Below, piece after piece: positions 58,003 to 64,000 of a stretch of 64,000 nt of DNA. Location: contig NZ_JALJFG010000013.1 in the NCBI RefSeq assembly GCF_023242475.1, forward strand, positions 58,656 through 122,655, in the 5' to 3' direction. Source of the DNA: Pseudomonas sp. MWU15-20650. GTDB taxonomy: Bacteria; Pseudomonadota; Gammaproteobacteria; Pseudomonadales; Pseudomonadaceae. Below the pieces are notes generated by a model. That model had not been told where the DNA came from, ran no database searches, and worked only from the letters and a program-made list of their open reading frames with translations. The translations under genes and the position numbers were made by a program. Each line of letters starts with the position of its first letter. Position 1 is the stretch's first letter.

Positions 58003-58020
58003 AGAAGGATGGAGCCTTTG

Positions 58021-58650
58021 ATGAGTACTGCCTTGTTACACCTCTTTACAGCCGATACGCCGAACGGCCAAAAAATCTCGATTGCGCTCGAAGAACTGGG
58101 ACTGAATTACCTGCAGATCAACGTTGATCTAGCCAACGGTGAACAGAAAACGCCGGATTTTCTCGCGCGCAATCCGAACGGAAAAATCCCGGTTCTGGTC
58201 GACCATCGCCACGCGAATACGCTGTTTGAATCGGCCGTGATCCTTGCATACCTGGCTGAGCAGAATGGGGCGCTGGGTGGGGAGGGCGTGGTGGACAAGC
58301 TTGTGATCCAGCAATGGTTGAGCTTCCAGATTGCCAGTGTCGGGCCGATGCTCGGACAGCTCTGGTGGTTTCGTCATGGCACCACGACAACCAACGAACA
58401 GGCCCTGGATCGTTATCGCCGAGAGTCATTGCGGTTATACGGGGTTGTTGAAGGCGAGCTCTCCAAGCGTGATTACATCGCTGGAGACAGCTACACCATC
58501 GCCGATATCGCCCTTTTTACCTGGCTGCGTACCTACGAGGAGCTGGGCTTGGACATTGCTCCGTTCCCTGCGGTACGCGCGTGGTTGGAGAGGCTGGCGA
58601 AACGACCGGCCGTTAAGAGGGGGCTTGCAAAATCCCGTCAAGAAGCGTGA
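58021..58650 (+). CDS. Glutathione S-transferase family protein
   Basis: 209 residues from ATG 58021, with GGAG six bases upstream. The N-terminal thioredoxin-like domain has TADTPNGQKISIALEELG, the cis-proline in NGKIPVLVD and the glutathione-contacting FESAVILAYLAE. The C-terminal helical domain contains the DYIAGDSYTIADIALFTWL N-capping region. It is close to the YghU/YfcG-like nucleophile-less branch by its TPNGxK motif. It is divergent from the E1-like partial gene and probably under the same MarR control, suggesting a response to an electrophile or peroxide, or detoxification of a metabolite of the pathway. Confidence 0.9.
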   Translation: MSTALLHLFTADTPNGQKISIALEELGLNYLQINVDLANGEQKTPDFLARNPNGKIPVLVDHRHANTLFESAVILAYLAEQNGALGGEGVVDKLVIQQWLSFQIASVGPMLGQLWWFRHGTTTTNEQALDRYRRESLRLYGVVEGELSKRDYIAGDSYTIADIALFTWLRTYEELGLDIAPFPAVRAWLERLAKRPAVKRGLAKSRQEA

Positions 58651-58683
58651 AGACTAATTAGCCGGACTCCAATAGAAAAGAAG

Positions 58684-59391
58684 ATGTTGATCATGCCCAT
58701 CAACGCTCCACTTCTCATCAGACCGGGCCAGGATCCCAACCTGGCCACCCTGATTGAGCATCTACCCTCTGAAATCGATTACCCATTTACTTACGCCACA
58801 ATAGACAAACGCACACTTGGCCTATCAAATTTCCTCTCAAGTTTTCCTTTGGCATGGCAACAACAATACTGCGGCAAGGCTCTTCATCGTGTTGATCCAG
58901 TCGTCACCTATGGCATCGAGAGCGTTGCGCCATTCACTTGGGCTGAAGCCTTCAGGCGCAAGCCCATAGAGGGGCAAAGTGCTTTTGAAGAACTGACTCG
59001 TGAATTTTCCCTGCGGGACGGGTACGCCTTCGTCGTCCATGATCCGCAGCAACGAATGGGGCTCTTGAGCCTATTCAATCGCGAGCAAAGTCCTCACTTC
59101 CACTATCAGATCCAGCTCATCAAGGGCGCTCTGCAGTTAGCGCTGGTTGCGTTTCATAGCAACATAAACTCGGGCGCCTGCGCGCTGAGTACGACGGATC
59201 AGCCCCTCACTGTTCGGGAGCATGCAATCTTGGGATGGGTGGCACTGGGCAAGTCCTACAGCGAGATCGCCTGCATCTGTGATATCCGCGTTCGAACAGT
59301 GAAGTTTCACATGGCTAACGTCGTTCGTAAGCTCGATGTTCATACTGCCAAACAAGCAGTTTTCGAGGCCTCTCGACTAGGACTTGCGTGA
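58684..59391 (+). CDS. LuxR-family AHL-responsive regulator (solo)
   Basis: The protein has 235 residues. The N-terminal autoinducer domain keeps all key pocket residues of TraR/LuxR-type sensors: W58, Y62, D71, P72 and W86 (TraR W57, Y61, D70, P71, W85). The C-terminal helix-turn-helix is LTVREHAILGWVALGKSYSE, then ICDIRVRTVKFHMANVVRKL, with a conserved Glu and Val/Lys pattern. No LuxI-type synthase is in the window, so it is a solo here. It stands 151 bases upstream of the azomycin-like operon on the same strand, and a lux-box-sized palindrome lies in the gap. Confidence 0.9.
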   Translation: MLIMPINAPLLIRPGQDPNLATLIEHLPSEIDYPFTYATIDKRTLGLSNFLSSFPLAWQQQYCGKALHRVDPVVTYGIESVAPFTWAEAFRRKPIEGQSAFEELTREFSLRDGYAFVVHDPQQRMGLLSLFNREQSPHFHYQIQLIKGALQLALVAFHSNINSGACALSTTDQPLTVREHAILGWVALGKSYSEIACICDIRVRTVKFHMANVVRKLDVHTAKQAVFEASRLGLA

Positions 59392-59430
59392 GCGATTAGT
59401 CATGCACCTTCTCATTGGGTGCAACCAACC

Positions 59431-59448
59431 GGGCTGCCAGTGCAGCCC
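59431..59448. promoter_or_regulatory. Candidate lux-type box GGGCTGCCAGTGCAGCCC
   Basis: A perfect dyad with 7-base arms and a 4-base centre, 18 bases in all. It contains CTGCCAGT, as in las/lux boxes of pseudomonads. It is 95 bases upstream of the first gene of the PLP hydroxylase operon and just after the LuxR gene. No T-run follows, which argues against a terminator. Confidence 0.5.
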
Positions 59449-59542
59449 CTCTCCTGCACCTAGGGACAGTTACGGGAATAGGAAGAAAACAGAATGATTG
59501 GGGGGCTGCATCGGCCACTAACCCTAGACGAAGGATTTCCTT

Positions 59543-60736
59543 ATGACCTTTTCAGTCCTGCCAGCCACCCCCCGTGAAGCCCGTGTTCTAGAAGACATTA
59601 CGCAACACGAAATTTCAGCGCTGAAGACCCGTCATAACCTCGCAGATGCCCATACGCATCAGAATCAAAGCAGCAGCCAAGCGGCGATTGTCCGAAAACT
59701 TCCCCAGTTGTGGTATCGCGCGCAAAGCCTGACGCAATATGAGAGCGAGCAAGCGTTCATCAAAGCGTTTTATCAGTTCCACGGGCAGCACCATGCTCTT
59801 GAGCGCAGCGATGAGATCTACCTTGTTTACGCGGCCTCTGTCGCTATGCACATCACCGCGACTTTCCTGCGCAAGCACAACATGAGTGTCGGTCTGATCG
59901 AGCCCTGCTTTGACAATCTTCACGACTTACTCAAGCACATGGAAGTCCCGATGACTCCGCTTCCAGAGGCCATCCTGGCTGATCCCACACAGGTTTACCG
60001 TCTGCTTGAGCAACATGCGTCAACACTCGACGCGATCTTTCTGGTCGACCCTAACAACCCAACCGGCACATCGATGTTCGCAGACGGTCCGGAGACATTT
60101 GTAGAAGTCGCCAGGTACTGCCGGGATCACAAGAAGATTCTGATCCTCGACTTCTGCTTTGCCTCGTTCTTGAAGGTGGCTGGCCGCAAGCGCGTCGATG
60201 CCTACGCGATCCTCGATGAGATTGGCACCGACTACCTGGTGATGGAGGACACTGGCAAGACGTGGCCACTTCAGGATACCAAGTGCGCCACATTGATGAG
60301 CAGTCCGCGATTGAACGCCGAGATCTACAGCATCGTCACCAGCGTACTGCTGAACGTCTCGCCATTTATCCTTCAAGTGGTCACTGAATACATAAACGAC
60401 AGCGAGGCCGATGGCTTTGCCTCTGTTCGGGATGTGCTCCAAACCAATCGAAAAACGGCACGCGATTATCTGGACGGCACGATGCTGCGTTATATCGAGC
60501 CTGCAATCGAGACTAGCGTCGCCTGGTTCGAGATCCAGCGTGATGACCTCTCCGGCGACGATCTCCAGGCCTACTTACTGGAACACCAAGCTTATGTGCT
60601 TCCAGGGCGCTATTTCTTCTGGAGCAACCCAGAGCTTGGGCGATCTTACATTCGCCTTGCCTTAGCTCGTGACCCTGGTGCGTTTGAGGACGCTTTGCAA
60701 GTCATCCGTCAAGCGTTGGAGGCTTACGATGCTTAA
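59543..60736 (+). CDS. rohP: PLP- and O2-dependent L-arginine hydroxylase, MppP/RohP type
   Basis: The protein has 397 residues; AAGGA precedes the ATG. A fold-type I aminotransferase by DPNNPTG and the PLP lysine K239 in MEDTGKTWPLQDTK. From memory it tracks MppP closely: MppP has IEDTGKLWPT, HPTFDNIADLL and PLILALIREF where this protein has MEDTGKTWPL, EPCFDNLHDLL and PFILQVVTEY. These enzymes oxidise L-arginine with molecular oxygen to 4-hydroxy-2-ketoarginine instead of transaminating it. RohP catalyses the first step of azomycin biosynthesis. The operon that follows (unknown protein, DapA-like aldolase, diiron oxidase, Rieske protein) matches that pathway. It overlaps the next gene by eight bases. 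Confidence 0.78.
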   Translation: MTFSVLPATPREARVLEDITQHEISALKTRHNLADAHTHQNQSSSQAAIVRKLPQLWYRAQSLTQYESEQAFIKAFYQFHGQHHALERSDEIYLVYAASVAMHITATFLRKHNMSVGLIEPCFDNLHDLLKHMEVPMTPLPEAILADPTQVYRLLEQHASTLDAIFLVDPNNPTGTSMFADGPETFVEVARYCRDHKKILILDFCFASFLKVAGRKRVDAYAILDEIGTDYLVMEDTGKTWPLQDTKCATLMSSPRLNAEIYSIVTSVLLNVSPFILQVVTEYINDSEADGFASVRDVLQTNRKTARDYLDGTMLRYIEPAIETSVAWFEIQRDDLSGDDLQAYLLEHQAYVLPGRYFFWSNPELGRSYIRLALARDPGAFEDALQVIRQALEAYDA

Positions 60737-61298
60737 GGGGACACCGATTATCGATGCGACCGTTTTTATGGGAATGCACCATGACGATGAGGTGATCCGG
60801 ACACGATCACTTGCATTCTTCACCCATCGCTACGACAGCCAAGTACGCATGAGCTTCAGTCAAATCGGCATTTGCGATGCCATCATCTGGAAGAAGGAGC
60901 GCGAGCTTCAGGATGTGTACTACCCATTCATGGACGTTTTGCATTCGGACATGAACATTCTGCGCTCGGGGTACAGCGACGCCGTATTGAAACGTGCGGC
61001 GCACAGTCCAGAGTTATCTGCTCTACCCCCGGAAAAACGACTGCAAGCAGCACAGGTACTTGAGGGGGCCGGCCTGTTCTACACCCATGACGTCGAGTAT
61101 CACAGTTGCATGGCCTTGAAGCCGTACTTGGCCACCTTCGATGATCCGGCGCCACCTCAAGATTACGTGGCCTCACCGTCGCATCTGATCTCGTTCGATA
61201 GCCCGCCGCGCGCCAAACGTTTTCCATCCGAGCTGCAAAAGCTGTACGACGTATCCCTCGCGTTAACGATTACAGATGAGGACTTTCAACATGTCTAA
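60729..61298 (+). CDS. Unknown 189-residue protein of the azomycin-like operon
   Basis: The chosen ATG at 60729 overlaps the end of the hydroxylase gene (ATGCTTAA). A longer frame from 60669 lies inside that gene and has no start signal. The protein is soluble, with no signal peptide or membrane helix. It opens with IIDATVFMGMHHDDE, a buried strand then acidic residues, somewhat like PIN-fold proteins, and has several histidines (HHDD, THDVEYHS). By elimination it is the best candidate for the step converting guanidinoacetaldehyde to 2-aminoimidazole, which the other four products would not cover. That role is inference, and I do not recognise the family with certainty. Confidence 0.75.
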   Translation: MLKGTPIIDATVFMGMHHDDEVIRTRSLAFFTHRYDSQVRMSFSQIGICDAIIWKKERELQDVYYPFMDVLHSDMNILRSGYSDAVLKRAAHSPELSALPPEKRLQAAQVLEGAGLFYTHDVEYHSCMALKPYLATFDDPAPPQDYVASPSHLISFDSPPRAKRFPSELQKLYDVSLALTITDEDFQHV

Positions 61299-62091
61299 AC
61301 ACCACGTGCTCGTCCCCATCGTGACGCCGCTCGACTCGAATGGAAATGTCTGCCGTCAAAGCGTGAAGCGGCTCATGCATGCGTGTAAGCCATTAGTCGA
61401 CGGATTCATTCCGTGCCTCACGTCAGGTGAGGGGTGGAATTTATCCTGCCAGCAATGGACTGACATGCTGCGTTACACCCTCGAATTTGCAGATGAGGCG
61501 CACCGTGTGGTGGTAGGAATCGAACGCCCAACTACCCGGGAGGTGATGGAGCGCGCCGAACTGGCTCACACCATGGGTGCCAAGGAGATCATGCTGACTT
61601 CTCCGTTCGGGGATGGAGTCACCCAGCAGCAGATTCTGGAGCATTACCAGGCAGTACACGACAGTTCGCCTCTGGACCTTATGGTGTACAACGAAGCGGC
61701 CTTGTCGGGTAACGAAAAAAGCTTCGAGACACTGCTGGACATCGCCCGCATGGAGCGAGTGACCGGGCTTAAAGACTCTCCGAGTCAGGCTCGGACGCAG
61801 GCCCAAATCAATATGATTCGGCAAGAGGGCGTTGACTACTTCATCGGGTGGGAGCATCAACTCGCAGGTGACCTGGTGAGTGACGGAAATGTTGTCTCGC
61901 TGGCTAACCTGGAGCCGGCACTTTGTCGAGTTGCCTGCCGCGCACGCCAGCCTGAAATCGCAGACCTGGTGAGTAGGCTGAACGAGAAGTTCTCATTGGG
62001 TGAAGATGACTGGTATGCACATGTAAAGCGGGAGCTCGTCGCCCGCGGCATGCTGAGCTCAGCGGTCACTACTCAGGAGCGGGCCCAATGA
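61291..62091 (+). CDS. DapA/NAL-family class I aldolase, probable 4-hydroxy-2-ketoarginine retro-aldolase
   Basis: 266 residues from ATG 61291, overlapping the upstream stop (ATGTCTAA). It is a TIM-barrel of the dihydrodipicolinate synthase family: the Schiff-base lysine is K161 in TGLKDSPS and the catalytic tyrosine Y133 in MVYNEAA, both at E. coli DapA numbers. The pyruvate-binding loop is TSGEGWNLS in place of TTGES. Family members form or split bonds to pyruvate. In the azomycin pathway a member cleaves 4-hydroxy-2-ketoarginine to pyruvate and guanidinoacetaldehyde; its place between the arginine hydroxylase and the diiron oxidase fits that role. A housekeeping lysine-biosynthesis role is unlikely in this operon. 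Confidence 0.8.
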   Translation: MSKHHVLVPIVTPLDSNGNVCRQSVKRLMHACKPLVDGFIPCLTSGEGWNLSCQQWTDMLRYTLEFADEAHRVVVGIERPTTREVMERAELAHTMGAKEIMLTSPFGDGVTQQQILEHYQAVHDSSPLDLMVYNEAALSGNEKSFETLLDIARMERVTGLKDSPSQARTQAQINMIRQEGVDYFIGWEHQLAGDLVSDGNVVSLANLEPALCRVACRARQPEIADLVSRLNEKFSLGEDDWYAHVKRELVARGMLSSAVTTQERAQ

Positions 62092-62933
62092 CCTGTTCAC
62101 AAAAGTTATTGTTCCGCGCAAATCGTGCGTTGATCGAAAACCTCCAGCCAATCCCTGATGCGCTGCTGAGTTTCGAGCAGCAGTGGATTGAACGTTCGAT
62201 TAGCGAAAGCATGACGCAACAGCAGCCGGGCAGCCTGAGCGAGTTGCGCAGAATGCTTGAAGCGCTCATTGAACAGGAGAGGGGTGAGGAGCCGCCGACA
62301 GCGCGCTATGTTGCACAGGAGATGACATTGGACGAGTTCAAGATCCTCGTTCAAGAGTTCGCCCTTGATGGATTAACCGAGGCCCAAGTTTTTTATCACC
62401 TCATGCCGCGTTTGAACCTGGAAGCTCAGATGCCGATGCTTCGCATGATGATTGATGAATTTGGATCGGGAAACATTCAGCGCTCGCATACGTCTCTTTA
62501 TAAGGGGCTGCTGAAGGAGCTGGGTATGCCCACCGACCTGGAAAGCCATATCCAGGCGAACGCTGAAGCAGGGTGCTCATTCCCTAATATGTTCTGCTGG
62601 CTCACAATGCGGGCTGATGATCCCTCTTATTTCGCCGGGGTCATTACCTATTTCGAGACGGTGGTCCCTTTCTTTTTCAGCTGCTACACAACGCTATGTG
62701 ACCGTCTCGGGATCAAAGCGCACACCTACTACAGCGAGCATGTTCACATTGATGTCTTTCATGCGCTGGAAGGGCAACGGTTGCTTAAAGCCATGGATAA
62801 CGATCGTAAGCTTGATTACAGAAAGGCCTGGCAAGGCATCTGCATGGGGCGGTTGATCACCAACAACGCTTTCGACCAAGCCGTGTATAAAGCGCAAGCG
62901 AGCAAGGTGGCAGAGGGGGCAGCTCATGCTTGA
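62088..62933 (+). CDS. rohS: Haem-oxygenase-like diiron oxidase (HDO), probable 2-aminoimidazole N-oxygenase
   Basis: The protein has 281 residues and overlaps the preceding gene as ATGA. It is all-helical, and the spaced metal ligands of HDO enzymes can be picked out: E124 (MIDEFG), H134 (QRSHTSLY), E190 (YFETVVPFF), then H220, D222 and H225 in EHVHIDVFH. This is the pattern of UndA, SznF, BesC and RohS-type non-haem diiron oxygenases. RohS oxidises 2-aminoimidazole to 2-nitroimidazole (azomycin). The Rieske ferredoxin gene directly after it could supply electrons. Substrate assignment depends on the operon context. Confidence 0.78.
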   Translation: MTCSQKLLFRANRALIENLQPIPDALLSFEQQWIERSISESMTQQQPGSLSELRRMLEALIEQERGEEPPTARYVAQEMTLDEFKILVQEFALDGLTEAQVFYHLMPRLNLEAQMPMLRMMIDEFGSGNIQRSHTSLYKGLLKELGMPTDLESHIQANAEAGCSFPNMFCWLTMRADDPSYFAGVITYFETVVPFFFSCYTTLCDRLGIKAHTYYSEHVHIDVFHALEGQRLLKAMDNDRKLDYRKAWQGICMGRLITNNAFDQAVYKAQASKVAEGAAHA

Positions 62934-63165
62934 CGAGGGTGAAATCGCGCTCAGGCCTCCTACCTTCGTGGTTCAGGTAGGACATGATGAGTACGAGGTG
63001 CAAAGCCTGTGTCCGCATCGCGAAGGGTGGTTGGAGCACGGTAGCGTCAACCAACATCGACGCACCATCACGTGCCCGCTGCATTTTTCAGTATTCAGCT
63101 TGGAGACTGGCGCGCAGCTTAGCGGCCCACCTTGCGGTAATCTCTCTTGTCGAAAAATAACGTAA
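62926..63165 (+). CDS. Rieske [2Fe-2S] ferredoxin
   Basis: The protein has 79 residues and overlaps the diiron oxidase gene by eight bases. A complete Rieske motif is present: C29-x-H31 and C50-x2-H53 in SLCPHREG and ITCPLHFS. It is only the cluster-binding domain, with no catalytic oxygenase part, so it is an electron carrier. Its position suggests that it reduces the diiron centre of the upstream oxidase. It is the last gene of the five-gene operon; no clear terminator follows. Confidence 0.87.
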   Translation: MLDEGEIALRPPTFVVQVGHDEYEVQSLCPHREGWLEHGSVNQHRRTITCPLHFSVFSLETGAQLSGPPCGNLSCRKIT

Positions 63166-63507
63166 TGTAAAAAGCCAGCTGGGAGACGCACGGTGCGTTT
63201 CCCGGTTTGGGTGCTGATTTCACCACCTATTCCTTTATCGCTTCGCGAACGTGGGTGGGAGCCTCGATCCCTAGAGCTACAGATGGTTGTCTGGGCGGGT
63301 TGGGTTTTCGTAGATCTGCATTAATGCTCCAGTCGCGAAATGACCGGAAATTCATAACCATATGATTTAATTGATTAAAAATGCTTTCTGTGAAAAATCA
63401 CCGCACTTTTTCCGGGAATTTCCGGTGAAGAAAGCAAATGTTACGGGAGTGTCCGCTCATTAATTTTCCTGTTTTCGGGAATGTCCGCTGATTAATTCAG
63501 AGAGTTC
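63166..63507. other. AT-richer intergenic region with IS-like terminal repeats
   Basis: No gene is seen. The stretch from about 63340 is noticeably richer in A and T than its surroundings. It holds two 21-base direct repeats at 63445-63465 and 63477-63497 that differ at two positions and share GTCCGCTSATTAATT. A third, degenerate copy begins at 63414 (GGGAATTTCCGGTGA). Clustered subterminal repeats ending at a gene break are typical of the ends of IS21-like elements; no transposase remains in the window. Confidence 0.55.
63445..63497. repeat. Pair of 21-base direct repeats, probable mobile-element end
   Basis: Copies at 63445-63465 and 63477-63497 match at 19 of 21 bases. The right copy ends about ten bases before homology to glaH begins, so it marks the likely edge of the inserted DNA. 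Confidence 0.6.
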
Positions 63508-63821
63508 TACTGTTCCATGCCATCTTCGACACCGATGAAGTCGGCCGGCCGACCATGCGTTATATCGACCAATTCGTTCAGCCGGAAAACTTCGAAGAGG
63601 GCACCTGGTTGTACGCGCTCGGCGAGTCACTGGAAAACAGCGATGCCAAGTTGTCCGTGCCAGTCGCTGTTGGTTCATTCCTGCTGATCAACAATCTGTT
63701 CTGGCTGCACGGCCGTGATCGCTTCATTGCGCACCCGGGCCTGCGTCGTGAGTTGATGCGTCAACGTGGTTACATCAGCTATCCCAAGCTGGCGCATCAG
63801 CACGGGCAAAGCGCCAACTGA
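63508..63821 (+). pseudogene. glaH: glaH (csiD) fragment, C-terminal third of glutarate 2-hydroxylase
   Basis: About 104 codons, matching the end of the CsiD/GlaH Fe(II)/2-oxoglutarate oxygenase from [20 protein letters not shown] to the stop. Conserved segments include [30 protein letters not shown] and [11 protein letters not shown]. The family is about 310-330 residues long, so roughly two thirds, including the HxD iron ligands, is missing. An in-frame TGA at 63489-63491 inside the repeat region shows the frame does not continue upstream. An internal ATG at 63555 would give 88 residues without an active site. The remaining sequence is not visibly decayed, so the truncation appears recent. 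Confidence 0.85.
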
Positions 63822-63828
63822 ACCGGCG

Positions 63829-63848
63829 CGGGGGCGCAGGCGCCCCCG
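63829..63848 (+). terminator. GC-rich hairpin after the glaH fragment
   Basis: GGGGGCGC-AG-GCGCCCCC is a perfect stem eight bases after the stop, followed by GTTTA. It is probably the original glaH terminator. From here to 64000 no gene can be supported. Confidence 0.55.
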
Positions 63849-64000
63849 TTTACCCCCGGCATCATCGGCATGTCCACCGCCATGCAATGGGGCGGGGCGG
63901 GTGACGCTGCGCTCATCCAGCAAGGCATCCTTTCTAGGATCGATGATAGCAACGTCACAATAGCGATCGGGGTGCGTATAGGGTAATACTTAATTGAACT

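Noticed and set aside
63766..63963. Small plus-strand open frame after the glaH fragment
   Set aside because: It overlaps the end of glaH and a terminator-like hairpin and has no ribosome-binding site or recognisable sequence.
1..64000. CRISPR arrays, tRNA or rRNA genes
   Set aside because: Scanning by eye found no regularly spaced repeats beyond NRPS module repeats and the short pair near 63445, and no cloverleaf or rRNA-like sequence.

Overview
The window reads as a Pseudomonas chromosome segment, most likely of the P. fluorescens group: high-GC coding, a REP-type palindrome (GTGGGAGCG...CGCTCCCAC), giant lipopeptide synthetases with dual epimerisation/condensation domains and tandem thioesterases, and many genes whose closest remembered relatives are pseudomonad. 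This is judged from sequence features and memory of families; no database search was run.

Left half (1-35152): the 3' end of a cyclic lipopeptide cluster. The first synthetase gene is cut by the window edge and the second is 7,047 residues with six modules and two thioesterases. Specificity residues read from the adenylation domains give Gln-Leu-Val on the first protein and Thr-Thr-Leu/Ile-Hse-Dab-Lys on the second. This is the order of the last nine residues of tolaasin and sessilin (Gln-Leu-Val-Dhb-aThr-Ile-Hse-Dab-Lys), and the condensation-domain types agree with its D/L pattern. A MacA/MacB-type efflux pair follows, then a diaminobutyrate aminotransferase that can supply the Dab residue, and a LuxR-type regulator.

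Middle (35377-45171): mixed accessory genes. A LysR regulator diverges from an Fe(II)/2-oxoglutarate amino-acid hydroxylase-like gene coupled to a LysE exporter, with a good Fur-box match between them. Next come an MFS transporter with its own LysR regulator, an MHYT-GGDEF-EAL membrane protein and a TonB-dependent siderophore receptor.

45320-58650: an amino-acid catabolic locus with a PLP gamma-family lyase, an S-methylmethionine-type permease, a LysR regulator, a threonine-synthase-like enzyme, an Lrp regulator, a homoserine dehydrogenase, an aldehyde dehydrogenase and an MdeB/AceE-type 2-oxoacid dehydrogenase E1. A MarR regulator, a stand-alone C-terminal E1-like protein and a glutathione S-transferase complete it. 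Three copies of one palindrome, TTGCA-N2-TGCAA, lie in the two divergent promoter regions and appear to tie these last genes to the MarR protein. The set is consistent with breakdown of plant-derived S-methylmethionine, methionine or homoserine.

58684-63165: an AHL-type LuxR solo followed by a tightly overlapping five-gene operon. It encodes an MppP/RohP-type PLP arginine hydroxylase, an unknown 189-residue protein, a DapA-family aldolase, a haem-oxygenase-like diiron oxidase and a Rieske ferredoxin. This combination matches the arginine-to-azomycin (2-nitroimidazole) pathway and is the most striking system in the window. To its right are IS-like terminal repeats and a decapitated glutarate 2-hydroxylase (glaH/csiD) gene, suggesting an insertion boundary.
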